Source of the DNA: Lactuca virosa | Lineage: Eukaryota > Streptophyta > Magnoliopsida > Asterales > Asteraceae | Length of the DNA: 64,000 nt | Assembly: GCA_928212115.1 (NCBI GenBank) | Contig: CAKMRJ010005523.1 | Span: 144,185,951-144,249,950 of the forward strand | Direction of reading: 5' to 3' | Part shown: piece by piece, positions 1 to 11,867 of the stretch | Layout of the letters: the number at the start of each line of letters is the position of its first letter | Position numbering within the stretch: position 1 is the first letter of the stretch | Notes under the pieces: generated by a model | Seen by the model: only the letters and a program-made list of their open reading frames with translations | Database searches by the model: none | What the model was told of the DNA's origin: nothing | Made by a program: the position numbers and the translations under genes

Positions 1-3000
1 TGCTATGTGACGAGCAATATGATGAGAAATGGTATATCGATACTGGTTGCTCACGTCACATGACTGGACGAAAGGAAAATTTGAGAGATTTTCGAAGCTT
101 GGAAAATGTAGGTGTTGTGAAGTTTGGAAACAATCATAAATGTCAAGTGAAAGGTTATGGGAAAGTAACGAATAGACAGCTTACTGTAAATCGCGTTGCT
201 TATGTTGAAGGTCTGAAACATAATTTGATAAGTGTTTCACAACTCGTTGTGGGCACTGGCAATCAAGTTGTGTTTAACGAAGAAGGAAGTATTATCTCAA
301 AAGTTGAAACAAACGAAGTGTTGTTGAAGTCGAAATGTTATGGCGATATGTATACTCTTGATCTAAATCCGATTGTTGGGAAACCTTCAGTTTGCTTACT
401 TTCGAAAGCCACATCTGATGTTAGCTAGTTATGTCATCGTCGTTTATCACATTTAAATTTTCGCAATTTAAATAAGTTGTTAATTGATGATCTTGTTCGA
501 GGTTTACCGGTTTTAAAATTTGACAATGATACATTATGTGCAGCTTGCGAACAAGGGAAACAACATAGGAAAGGACATCCAATAGTGATAGATTCGAAAA
601 TTGTGGAACCGTTGGAACTTCTTCATATTGACCTTTGTGGACCATCAACTGTTGAAACTCTCAACAAGAAACGATACATTTTGTTTATTGTTGATGATTT
701 TTCTCGATTCACTTGGGTGTATTTTCTCAGGTTAAAATCTAAAGTCGCTCAAACAATGATTGATTTTATCAAGAAAATTGAGATGAGTTTGAAAAAGAAT
801 GTTCGAAAAATCAAAAGCGATAATGGATCTGAGTTCAAAAACAATATGCTGGATTCGTACTTAATTGAGAAAGGCATTTCGCATAACTTTTCGTCTCCAT
901 ATGCACCACAACAAAATGGTGTAGTTGAACGAAGAAATAGATCACTTTGTGAAGCAGCAAGAACAATGTTAACATATGCGAATCTTCCTCAGTATCTATG
1001 GGCCGAAGCGGTGTCAACAACATGTTTTACTCAGAATCGTTCTTTCATTCATCGACGTTTTAACATTACTCCGTATGAAATTATCAATAACCAAAAACCA
1101 AATGTTAAATTCTTTCATGTGTTTGGGTGTAGGTGCTTTATCATGAATCTCAAGGATAATCTTTCGAAATTTCAAGCAAAGGCTGACGAAGGAATATTTT
1201 TGGGATATTCACACAATTCGGTGGCATACAGAGTGTTAAACAAACGCACACGAAAAGTCGAAGAGACATTTAATCTTACCTTTGATGACTATTATGTCAA
1301 ACAAGTTGAAAAACATTTCGAACAAAAGCCGATTATTAATGAATCAACAAATGTATCTAAAATTGTGAGTTCATATGATTTTGATTATGATTTCATTTTT
1401 GGTATTCCTGAGAGGGTTGTGGATGCTGAAGTTCGTGCGGATGATAACCAACAATCTGAATCTTCGAAGCATATTGATGACTCCCAATCCACTCAAACTA
1501 TTCTTGATAGGATTTCAACAACGAATTCTCTAGAAGTTGGCGAAAGTATGCATAATAATAAATTGGAGGGGGGGCACTTGGATTCGAATACTCTGGTTGA
1601 GGGGGAGCATTCTTTCGAGGGGGAGAATGCGAGAATGGTTGAAGATGTTGAGGGGGAGCATCTTGTTGAGGAGGAGCATCAGGATGTTAATTCTGTCGAA
1701 AGTAGACATAATGATGAATTTCACGAAATCAATGATAATCTTTCTGTTGCAGGATCTGAAAATGAAGAGATGTAAGAAGATGCACCTTTGGAATTTGATC
1801 CGGCATATCCACCATTAGAGAAATGGAAAAAGACTCATCCGAAAGATCAAGTCATTGGGAATCCTCAAGATGGAGTGTTAACAAGAGCTCAGATTCGTGC
1901 AAAGAATGAGGTATTAAATACTCATCAAGAATTTTGCATGTTCAATGTTTTCATATCTAAAATTGAACCAAAGACAGTTAAGGTTGCAATGGAACACTCA
2001 GATTGGGTTGTAGCAATGCAATCTGAACTGGCTGAATTCGAAAGAAACAAGGTTTGGAGATTAATTCCTAAACCAGAAAATGTTTCGATTGTCGGGTTAA
2101 AATGGATTTTAAAAAACAAAACCGAAAAAGATGGAAATATTGTACGAAATAAAGCACGATTAGTCGTAAAATGATATTCGTAACAAGAAGGTATTGATTA
2201 TGAAGAAACCTTTTCCCTTGTTGCAAGACTCAAGGCTGTTCCAATATTTTTAGCTTATATAGCTCATAAGGATTTCGATGTCTATCAAATGGATGTGAAA
2301 TGTGCTTTTCTCAATGGTGAACTCGAAGAAACTGTTTACGTTGAACAACCTCTAGGTTTCGTAAATGAAATGCATCATGATCATGTGTACATTTTAAATA
2401 AAGCTGTATATGGGTTAAAACAAGCACCAAGAGCATGGTATGCAACTCTTACCAGTTTCTTAAAACAATTGAAATTTAAACAAGGATCAGTTGACCCCAC
2501 ATTATTTCGAAAGAAAGTTGGGAATCATCTAATGCTTGTTCAAATTTATGTCGACGATATTATTTTTGGCTCTACTGACCCTGCTTTATTTAATGAATTC
2601 GAAAATTTGATGAAAAGCCAATTCAAAATGAGCATGATGGGTAAAATTAATAATTTTCTTGGCTTAAACATTTATCAAAGCTGAGAAGGCATTTTCATCA
2701 ATCAGGAAAAATATACAATGAATTTGCTCGAAAAGTTTGGAATGACAAATAGCATGAAGTTAAGAGTACCAATGGCGGTTGGCACAAGGCTATCACCTTC
2801 GTTACAAACGCCTGCGGTTGATCTTACCTTATACAGGAGCATGATAGGTTCATTGCTTTATCATACTACAAGTAGACCTGATATCATGTTTTCTGTATGT
2901 AATTGTGCTAGGTATCAAGCAAATCCACGAGAACCACATTTAACTGTTGTGAAGAATATCTTTCGTTATCTCAAGGGAACAATTTCATTAGGATTGTGGT

Positions 3001-3519
3001 ATCCTTCGAAATTAGGATTTTTCATTCAGGCATTTTCAGATGCATATCTAGGAGGGTGTACTTTGGATCGAAAAAGCACAAGTGGTGGATGTCAATTTCT
3101 GGATGGAAAGTTGGTGAGTTGGCAGTCGAAGAAGCAGACGTGTGTTTCGATTTCTATTGATGAAGCTGAATATGTTGCAGCTGCTGCTTGTACTTCACAA
3201 ATTATTTGGATCCAGAGTCAGTTGCGAGATTATGCCGTGAACATGAAAAATATTCCATTGTACTGTGATTCATAGAGTGCTATACGCATTTGTCATAATC
3301 CAGTACAACATTCGAAAAAAAAATATATTGCTCTTCGTTATCATTTTATCAAAGATCATGTGGAAGATGGCAACAATTAAACCCCATTTTGTAAAAACAA
3401 CTGATCAGCTTGCTGATATTTTTACAAAAGCTTTGGACGAAAAATCATTTGTTCGAATTTTGACTGGTTTGGGAATGATCGAAGCGAGTTCAGTTCCAGG
3501 AATGATTTCGAATGTATAA
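1..3519 (+). pseudogene. Element A pol remnant: protease, integrase, RT, RNase H
   Basis: A single reading frame can be followed almost throughout. Protease: DTGCSRHMTG near 38-65. GAG-pre-integrase and the His/Cys zinc-binding part of integrase: about 430-600. Integrase core: LCGP near 630, SDNGSEF near 820 and the glutamate of NGVVERRNR near 920. RT: YVDD at 2547-2558. RNase H: about 3040-3480, ending TKALDEKSF and ISNV. In-frame stops lie at 426-428, 1773-1775, 2172-2174, 2682-2684 and 3273-3275, with another close after 2174 and a frameshift near 3375. Several stops fit single C-to-T or G-to-A changes. The catalytic motifs are still recognisable but no full polyprotein can be made. Coding continues left of the window. 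Confidence 0.9.
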
Positions 3520-5313
3520 CAAAGGAGTGTTATACAAATGTGTCGATTCAAAGGCAATAATACTTCAGTCAAAGGTTACTGTTCATAGTCAACGCTTCGA
3601 CACGCTTCGAATTTGACAATGTGCATGTTGGTTATGTGGTACAAAGTTTCGTTAGTTTGTCAAATTTTCGTTAGTTTACAAATTTTCGTATGTTTGTAAA
3701 AATGTCTTTAGTTAGTTTGTATCTTAGCTTTAGTTTCGAAAAATTAAAAACTACAAAAAGATTTTTTTTTTTGTTTTGTCTTTTTATTTTCGAAAAATCA
3801 AAAACTACAAAAAGATTTTTTTTTGTTTTGTCGTTTTATTTTCGAAAAATCAAAAATTCCAAAAAGATTTTCTTTTGTTTATTGTTTTTTTTTTCGAAAA
3901 AACTTACAAAAACACAAAAATATTTTCTTTCTGTTAGAAAAATCAAAAATATCAAAAAGATTTTTGTTATTTTGTTCTTTGTTTTTCATTTGTGCAGATT
4001 ACATGAAAGTTTTCCAAGGGTCATGCTTGTGTTTCTATGGGAAGGTACAATTTCGACAACTATGTACTAGTTAGACTGTCCCTAGAAGCATGCTGCAGCA
4101 TGTCGACCCAAGCCTCCATAGACTCAATGTGTGTTTACGAAAGCCTTAATGAAATTGTTCATACGAAAATTTCTTTCCAAGTCAGGCTTATATTCACATT
4201 AGTCAAATGAGCTACCTTACTCTTCTCAAATGAGTTAAGAGTTTTCTGTTTGGTCCGAATATAACAGAGGTACAATTCGTTTCTCAAAATCAATCTTTTT
4301 CATCCCAAAATTCTAACACATATCACACACAATGACATATGTCCGAGAGGTCATTGATCAAACCAATCATGACATAGGCATATCAAAATTTTGTGTTAAT
4401 GATCTAACATCATGAGACCGTGATGAAAGTGAAACCCAATCTTACGAACTCGTTTAAGGAATTGAAGGGGAACCAAGTTCCAGTTTTAACGAAACATTTG
4501 TTTCTATACCATTTTTCGAAAACTCCAAATCATATTCAATTCGTTTGAGTGGTCTTGATCAAATATTCAACACCCACGATATTTGTTACCCAACAAGATC
4601 CAGCACACACATTTTATTTTCTTGAATATGATTTCCGTGTGAGTTTCATTTGCTTTCTAAGTCAAATGCAAAATAATTCAAAGCATACTTGTCCCTGACT
4701 ACACTAGTCAAACAGGTAATTTCTGTTACAATTACTCACCTTATGTTTAGGTTGATATGTAACGAAATTGTAAACCACCAACAAAGCCTTGCAAAAGAAG
4801 CCCTTCGATACTTATCTATAAATATTCGATTGAATTTCACGGGAACATACACAAGTAGTTCATTATCTCTCTTGATAATTAACGAAGCAACCTTTGCCTG
4901 GGGTTTATCTGCTTTTGTGTCGAAAATCTGTTTTTCAACATCACAGTTCCATATTTTTGTTAATTTACTTCTTATCTTATCTTTGGCACACTGCACTCAC
5001 GAAATCCTTGAGGTACTGAGGAATACCAACTCAGGCTGATGATTTCGAACGTCTAGCAAATGACTTCATCTCTAAACCCAAAGACGAAAAAGCTTTACCT
5101 CCATCCGAAGGTTGGTGACGGTTACAATTCTATGGGGAGACACGAACAGACTGTGTGACAATACGTTATGTATTCAGTCCGGATTTCAAGGCGATGTGAC
5201 AGTTACTTTTTGACGCATGGCTACTTTATCGGAAGACTGGTACGATTTTCAAGGTGTCACGTCAGATCTCAGTTAATGCTTATCCCGCGTTAAATTCAAA
5301 TTCCAGGGTTACA
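3520..5313 (+). other. Element A pol-ORF3 spacer (non-coding)
   Basis: No credible ORF lies here. It contains a T/A-rich tandem repeat (3735-3975) and a block at about 4060-4160 strongly conserved with the same spacer of element B (reverse strand, about 16535-16630). The block includes a perfect palindrome CATGCTGCAGCATG at 4089-4102. The rest, about 4160-5310, is AT-rich with no recognisable motif except the TATA box at its end. Confidence 0.7.
3735..3975 (+). repeat. About 52-bp tandem repeat, roughly five copies
   Basis: Copies start near 3735, 3789, 3841, 3893 and 3935. The shared core is TTCGAAAAATCAAAAA followed by a CAAAAAGATTTTT-type run. Copies drift in length and sequence, which fits slippage-type growth. 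The element B spacer has a weaker relative at about 16700-16830 on the minus strand, so the A/T-rich run is a feature of the family's spacer and not only of this copy. Confidence 0.8.
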
Positions 5314-5324
5314 TATAAAAGGGG
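5314..5324 (+). promoter_or_regulatory. TATA box ahead of ORF3 (element A)
   Basis: TATAAAAGGGG lies 95 bp upstream of the ORF3 ATG at 5409. Equivalent boxes precede ORF3 in B (110 bp) and C (109 bp to the preferred ATG). An internal promoter is inferred; no transcript data are available. Confidence 0.5.
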
Positions 5325-5408
5325 ATTCAAGGGTTCTTTGTACGGTTACGCTCACAAAAGAAAAATTCCCAAATTGTCTCTGATTTTCAAAGCTTGAAAA
5401 CCCTAATC

Positions 5409-8400
5409 ATGGCTGCTCATGTTGGTGCTGATTCTACATCCAGAACAACTGAAGACATCACTTCTCAACCGATTATGAAGATTCAAAGCACAAATTATCA
5501 AGTTGAAGGGGATGTTTCGCTGTATCCCGAAGAGTAAAAGATGTTGATTGTTGCATTGAAAAGTTCTGTTCTTTCAAAGGCTATGTTCAACTCGTTTGTT
5601 GTTCCTCTTTCTTGGCTTTCACAAGCAGGATCCAGTGCTACTTACAGCAAAGCAATGGATATTATTACTTTCCAACTGGTGAATGAAAAGAAGATACGAT
5701 TGTCCAAGAAGATTTTTTTCCAGATTCTTGATATCCCTAATTCTCCACTATATACTGATCTTTCTTCTGCTCAAGTTATCCACGTGTTTAATGAGATGGG
5801 TCATCAACCCCCACTCACCAAGATCAGCGATTTCAAGAAGTCTGGACTTCTGACTGTTTGGAATTTTTTATTCGAAATTTTTCTACGCTGCTTGACTGGT
5901 CGCAATGTTAGATTAGATAAAGGTCGAATGGAGGTTTATGCGATGGTAGCTGGATTGTACTATGATATTTCAGTGGATTACTCTACACAGATGTGGAAGG
6001 AATTTCAGAAGAGTGTCGAAAACACGAATGTTGTTCAAGGAATTTTGTGTGCAAGGTATTGGAGTTTGATTCTTTGTTATTTCTATAACAAAGAAGGGAT
6101 TCAGGTGCCTGCTGATGAAGAGAAAGCTGAATTTATGAAATATCATTTTCCAAAGGAAGTTTCTGATGATGCTGAGGTGTTTACACACATTGCCAGGATC
6201 CCTGATGCGATGTTGAAGAGGGTTGATCCAACCAATTCGGTGTTGGTTGAGTATTTGAAGACCATCAATCCTGATGATGAAACTGGAAGATTATTATCCA
6301 AAGAGGATGCTGGTCCTTCTAAGAAAACAAAACATTCGAAAAAGGATGCAAAGGCTACTCCTGAGAAGCCTGTGCAAGAATGCAAGCAAAAGAAGTCACC
6401 ACAGAAACAGACGAAGCCAGAAGAACATGTTTCGACTGTTTTGATTAAGCCTGTGGAACCTGTTGTTGATGATCAAGTCAAGGAAACAATCCATCGAAGT
6501 CTGGTGTTTTTCGAAGACTAAAGAAGATAGCTCGTGGTTCACGAAAGTCTACAGATGGTTCTTCTCAATTTTCTCCTACAATGGTTCGTAAACCACAAAT
6601 TACTCACCAAGGGGTACTTATTCGTGAGGTTCCAGCTCCTGTTTCGCCTTCATCAAAGAAACGAAGAGCTAAAGATGTGGCCAAACATATTTCAAAGAAG
6701 AAGAAAAAGCAACGAAAGTTGGTTATTTAAGAGGAGTCGACACAAGGTATTCCTGCTTTCTTATAAGTGGATACTACTGTTTCTTTGCCACCGTATAACA
6801 TCCCTGTTTCGAACATCACACACTCACCTATGTTTGAGCATGTGATTAAAAATCCCGTTTACCACACTTTTCTCATCTCAATCTACTGATCCACCCAAAG
6901 ATGTTGGTGAACCTAAAACTGATACTGATGAAGGAGGTTTTGGGGGAACTTTTGAAGAATTGGAGTTTGATGATGAGGAAGAGAATTTTCCTGATCATAT
7001 GTTGATGTCCATGACGCAATTTAAGATTCTGAATAAGAAGTTGAATTCGATTATTCAGTCTCAAGCTGACATGGGAGGAAGTCAATCTGTCTCCAGTTTC
7101 GAAATTGATGGCATGATGAAAGTTGTAGAGGCCAGAATGCTTACTAAATGTTCTGGGTTGGTTACAGACTCTGAATCTCGATTAATGGAGAAGTTGGATC
7201 AAAATGATAAGTGTAATGAATTATGAACGAAGTCTCAATCTTCGAATTTTCTGGGTAAAGTTCAAGATTTACGAAGGATGGCTAAAGAAAGACATGTCTT
7301 GTTTATTAAAGATGTGAAGCAGGTGCGAGAAGATGTCAACTTTAAGCTTCAAGAACTTCGTGAAGACATGGTGAAAGAGATTGATGTTGTTCAGAAAGAT
7401 TATGCATCTCTAAATCAAAAGATGGATATCATTTGTGATGCTGTCACAAAGTTTGTAAAATTGTACGAAAGTTTGAGTCCTCAAATTACTCAACTTTCTA
7501 CGAATGACAGTCAGAGTTTCGTGGAGGTTATTTCTTTGCTAAAGGAGTTGAAAGACTTATTGGTCAAGCCTGTTTCATCTTCGATCATAACACCCGAATT
7601 TTTATCACAGAAGTTTACTCAATTCGAACTTGTGTGCATAAACAGTTGGCCCCATTGTCCAGAATTTCAAACCTTCTACCAACAGATGCCCCACCTGTTA
7701 ACACAGGGGTACAAGGGGGAGAAAAAAGGTTGGTGATGCGAAGGTTGGTGGGATTTCGCATGAAGAAGTTAAAACTGTTGGCAAAGTCTATTCAACAAAG
7801 ATTCCAACAACAAAACCAATTCTTTCATCCTCTGGGCCAGTTACTTCAACAGTTGTTACTACGATACCAATTACAAGGCCAATTTCGAAAGGAATTGTTA
7901 TTGGTTCTTCTGGTCAAGGTGGTAATAGTTCGAAGCTAAAGGAAAATGTTGACAGCTCTTCAATCAAAGATAAAGGAAAAACGATAGTAGTCGAAAAATC
8001 GAAGGAGGAGAAGAAAGCTGAAGCAGAGGTTGAATTGGAAAAGTTAAGAGTGGTGCAAAGCTTTATGCGACTTCGTGCTAATGATCCTCCAGGAATGAAC
8101 AAAGGTGATCCAAGCAAGCATTATATCTATGAAACGATCGAAGCGAAAGTTTTGTATAATCTTATGTATGTATTCCTGAAGCAACCGAAACAAAGTTATG
8201 TTGTTGCTAATTCTAACATGAATCAACTAGATTTCCCGGTGAATGAGATGATGTTAATGATGGCACAATATAAGATTGCTGTGAAGTTTGATAATGAGGA
8301 TGAGTACACGTATTTGAAACTTAGGTTTCATGCTGTACTTGGGAAACTTCCAGAGGAGATTTAGTCATTGATAAAGATAAAGAAGGTGATCAACATAAAG

Positions 8401-8991
8401 AAGGATGTTATGTTCGAGAACATGATGCAGAATTTTCGCTTCATTATTGCTAGAGCGAATGGTCAAGTTTGTGATTTTTTTGTGGCAGATTTTCCATTGA
8501 TGAACTTATATGATCTTATACAAGTTGCATTACTGTTGAAAGATAAAGATGCTTTGTATCTTCGAGAAACTGATTCTGAAGTTTTTTGTCTTGGGCTTGC
8601 TCACATCAAGATATTCATAGACAACTACTATGAGTGTTTGGCTCTAACTGATGTGGAGTTAGCTACTGCGAAGGGGATGGAAGTAAAAGTTCTGATGGAA
8701 CTTCCGAAGACTCAAGCTGAGTTAAAGAAGTTTGCAGATGGAGAGATCCGCTTAAAGCCATTTGGAATGGTCATCGCTGGAAAAGATAAAAATGGGAAGG
8801 CAAAAAGGTTTTTGTTCCAGACCAATGAAATTGAGAGATATACTACGTCCCATTATACAAAATTTATTGTTTGTATGAATAATTGTTCGAAAAATAATAT
8901 TAGGGATAAGAAGGAGCTGAAGAAGATTATTTCGTGGTACACGGAAATTCGAAGGGTGATGCTGTATGCTATACAGATTCTCACGAACTGA
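5409..8991 (+). pseudogene. Element A third ORF (Sirevirus env-like/ORF3), broken
   Basis: The start is the ATG at 5409, in frame with the long segment beginning at 5541; a TAA at 5535-5537 interrupts it after about 42 codons. The N-terminal domain (to about 6220) shares with B and C the pattern MG...F-K-K...W-N...GLY...VDY. Next comes a Lys-rich part, including a KKKKKQRK-like run near 6690-6720, then a Glu/Lys-rich coiled-coil-like segment (about 6960-7600). The C-terminal domain (about 8020-8990) has ADFPLMN and ends with ISWYTEIRR, echoed in B and C. Frameshifts lie near 6510 and later, with further stops near 6728, 7224 and 8362. No signal peptide or membrane segment is visible. Its role is unknown; the name env-like is only positional. 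Confidence 0.8.
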
Positions 8992-9010
8992 AGAAGGTCG
9001 ACATTATTAC

Positions 9011-9022
9011 AAAGGGGGAGAT
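9011..9022 (+). other. Polypurine tract of element A
   Basis: AAAGGGGGAGAT directly abuts the 3' LTR, as required for plus-strand DNA priming. Element B has the identical tract on the minus strand. Confidence 0.9.
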
Positions 9023-9285
9023 TGTAAGGGTCAAAGACCTGTTGTAATATGTCGAATACTTAAGTTTATTTTACAAGGCATTTTCGTAACGAAGCGTACT
9101 GTTTAGTCCTTGTAATTTTTTGTGTGCTTTCATGTTTCCTATAAATAGAGACATTACTTAGAGTTTGATAAGAGTCTTGTACGAACTTGTCTATTTTTCT
9201 CTCTGTAACATTTGAAAGAAAAATAGAGCTAAATCAAGATCATATTTACCTCGTGTGTTCAATTACTTTACTCTGATTTGTTACA
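9023..9285 (+). repeat. 3' LTR of element A
   Basis: It starts TGTAAGGG right after the polypurine tract and ends TTACA, giving a 5-bp terminal inverted repeat and a length of about 263 bp. A TATA box, TATAAATA, is at 9140-9147. The end is inferred, because the 5' LTR is outside the window and the TSD cannot be checked. Confidence 0.7.
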
Positions 9286-9984
9286 TTCTCGATTCATCAC
9301 ATCATCACTACTACCAATGCTTTCTATGGCAAAAGGACCACATAGATCGACGTGAAGAAGTTCAAGAGGTTCGATGATCTTTGTGTTGACAATTGTGGGA
9401 TGACTTTTTCGGCTTTGCTTTCCTATTTCACATGCAATACACAGATGTTCCTTGTCAAACTTTAGAAGTGGCAGTCCTCGCACATGATCACCAAGAACTA
9501 ACTTGTTGATGTCTTTGAAGTTAAGGTGCAAAAGTCGTCAATGCCACAACCAGATTTCATCAGAATGAGCTTTCGTTAGGAGACATACAGTAGGCTTTCC
9601 ACGTATCGGGTTCAGATTTAATGGATACATTTCGCCTTTACGTTTTGACTTCAGCATAACCGTCTTAGTTTTCTTCTCAATGATCTCTAATCCTTCATCA
9701 TCAAATGAGACCTTCAAGCCAGTCCCTACAACCAATTGTGAGACACTGATGAGATTGTGTTGCAATCCTTCCATATATACCACCTTTCGAATCAAGAAAT
9801 CTCCGTTTGTGATCATTCCATATCCTTTTATTGTGTCATATGAGTTGTTACCATATTTGACACATCCATCATCTTTTAGAGCCTGAAACTCCCTCAGCTC
9901 TTCCCTTCTTCCTGTCATGTGACGCGAGCAGCCACTATCTATGTACCATTCGTCGTCGAACTGCTCGTCACTTATAACCTGCAA
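9286..9984 (-). pseudogene. Element F protease and integrase N-terminus, truncated
   Basis: Read leftward from 9984: the aspartic protease with DSGCSRHMTG, then the GAG-pre-integrase with its zinc-binding HHCC pattern (LCIACEIGKQ), then the first integrase aspartate in DLCGP. An in-frame TGA near 9535-9537 replaces an arginine codon kept in element B. Homology to B stops at about 9318; the last ~30 bp before element A do not match integrase. RT and RNase H are absent from this side. Confidence 0.85.
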
Positions 9985-11533
9985 AAATCAAACAGATTTA
10001 GGAACCCAAAGTTGCTTAGGTCCACATGAGCTTTTTACAGAACAGGGAATAGCTATTGAAAGATCAACCATATAAGTTCTTTTTATTAGAGTGGTTCCGT
10101 CTTTCCTTTTCATGGTAAAGACCTTGAGTTTGTTTAAATCAGGTTGAGGATTTTTATTTTAATTCTTAACGGACTTGTTTTCATGTTTCCTAGGGTTAGC
10201 TGACGTCTTCTTTGTTAGCGTTTTGTCTTCAGAGACGAGCTTCCCTTTTCCCTTTTCATCCTTGACATCCTTGTTAGGATTCTGCTTTTGTTGAGAATGA
10301 GGAGGATGGGGTTTAGGACCGAAGTTGGGCTTTCGGTTCTTGTCACCACTTGATCTGGGATCGAAACTTCTTTTTTGGTTCATCTGACTGCAAGATTGGC
10401 AATGAGTGCATGGACCTAAATTATCCTTTGATCCTGCTTTCGCCTTAAGAGTTAATGCCTTTTCTATGCGAACATAATTGGAGCTTTGGGATTGCCAAAA
10501 CTGCTTCCTTTCATTGAGATTCTTTTAGTATCTCCTGTTTCACTGGCATTTTTGTTCAACAAGTTGCTTTTGAGACTTGTGAATATTTACTTTCGCCTTT
10601 GGTCTCTCAGCATGAGGTTCACTCTTCATTGAAGAGGTTTCGCTTGTCACCTTCGCAGGTTTGCGTGGAATTTCTTTAGTACCACTTGTGCTTGGTACAT
10701 TAAAGCTTGTATACTTATTGAGTGCTTCTGGCATGTATCTGCCTTTAACCCTCCATGAGATTCTCTCTGATAAACTGACAGTCTCATCTGCATTGTAGAT
10801 TGGAGCGGACCAGAAATGACTATTACAGCCACCAGCGTTGTCTTCGTTTACTATGGCTGTAAGTTCGGCTGTGTGTTTCTGAGTAACTCCTGTGGTGGTG
10901 TATACCTGATTTGGTACTGTTTGTACTTTTTGATACACCACTGCCTTCGGTTTCAGAACTTTGGATTTATCTTGGGATATTCGAGCGAACTCAACTGGAT
11001 TTTCAGATATAAGACCTTTGGTTGGTTTGGTTTTGACAAATTCAGAGCAGTCAACCACATCCTCTACAGAAATTTTACTCATATCACTGTCCTCGTCAAA
11101 TTCAGAAGTGTTTTCAACGTTTATTTTGTTTTCTGAACTTAACTTGCCATTCAATGAGTCAAATTTTTGCATGGTTTCGGTCTTTATTTTCAATTTATCA
11201 TTTTCGTCCAAAAGATTTTTAAGCATGTCCTTATAGTCTTTGGACTTAACAAAGGACTCGATTTTGTCCAGACCAATCTTATAGGCGTCAGAGACTTTAT
11301 CTGAAGAAACAATAGATTCACAGTTATAACCATCAATATCAACTTCGTCCTCCTTTAACTCTAGGAAGGGCAAAATCATTTAGTGAATCTTTTTGCCGAT
11401 TTCACAGTCTAAATGCAATTGAGAGATATTAGTATATAAACGTTTAACAATTAAGCAAAAAATGTTTCTTTGTTTCAAAAGCTTCAAGTTATCACGTTGC
11501 AAATAAATAACTTCATCTTTCACCCTAACTAAC
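9985..11533 (-). pseudogene. Element F gag C-terminal region
   Basis: This is a Sirevirus gag tail, broken into segments at 10540-11379 and 10159-10383. It is acidic and Lys/Ser-rich, includes SLSERISWRVKGRYMPE, and is followed by a Lys/Pro-rich linker leading to the protease. Element B has a close relative at 34104-35783. The sequence just right of 11379 continues the coding homology to 11533, where element B interrupts it. Stops between the segments make it non-functional. Confidence 0.75.
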
Positions 11534-11831
11534 TGATATGAATAAATCCTTAATGATCGAATAGATTAAAACATGTAAAGAACACTATATGATCAAACTG
11601 GTGCTGAATGATTAGCTATCATGCCTAAGAAGAACTTGATGAAGAATTGCTTCTGTAGAGGCGTCAATTAGGGTTACAAAGATAATTATGAGACTTAACA
11701 TAAATACGTAGCATGCATGCACCTTATATACTATAACCCTAGCATTAACTACGAGTGGACAGGCGTAACTCGTTTAAACATAATAGACTAGTCAAAACAG
11801 GCCCAATGACGCAACACTAATATCTTCAACA
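11534..11831 (-). repeat. 3' LTR of element B
   Basis: This LTR matches 47620-47917 at about 95.6% by eye. On the minus strand it begins TGTTGAAG and ends TATCA. A minus-strand TATATAAG box is at 11723-11730. Confidence 0.93.
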
Positions 11832-11843
11832 ATCTCCCCCTTT
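11832..11843 (-). other. Polypurine tract of element B
   Basis: The minus strand reads AAAGGGGGAGAT immediately before the 3' LTR, identical to the tract of A. Confidence 0.9.
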
Positions 11844-11867
11844 GCGTCAATTGAAACCATAGCCATT

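Larger units (their letters stand above)
1..9285 (+). mobile_element. Element A: Sirevirus-like Ty1/copia retrotransposon, 5' part outside window
   Basis: The element enters the window inside the protease domain and runs through integrase, RT and RNase H (to 3519), a 1.9-kb spacer, a third ORF (5409-8991), a polypurine tract (9011-9022) and a 3' LTR (9023-9285). Domain order protease-integrase-RT-RNase H marks Ty1/copia; the extra downstream ORF marks the Sirevirus group. Its gag and 5' LTR lie left of the window, so its TSD cannot be tested. On its right side it abuts the integrase region of minus-strand element F, which suggests that A inserted into F. All its ORFs are broken, so it is a non-autonomous relic. 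The right boundary is inferred from the TGTAA/TTACA terminal inverted repeat of the LTR. Confidence 0.85.

Noticed and set aside
3690..4074. Phe/Lys-rich ORFs after pol of A
   Set aside because: They only translate the A/T-rich tandem repeat and share no domain with any family.
4689..5039. Overlapping ORFs on both strands in the spacer of A
   Set aside because: No homologous coding in the spacer of B and no domain; likely chance in AT-rich DNA.
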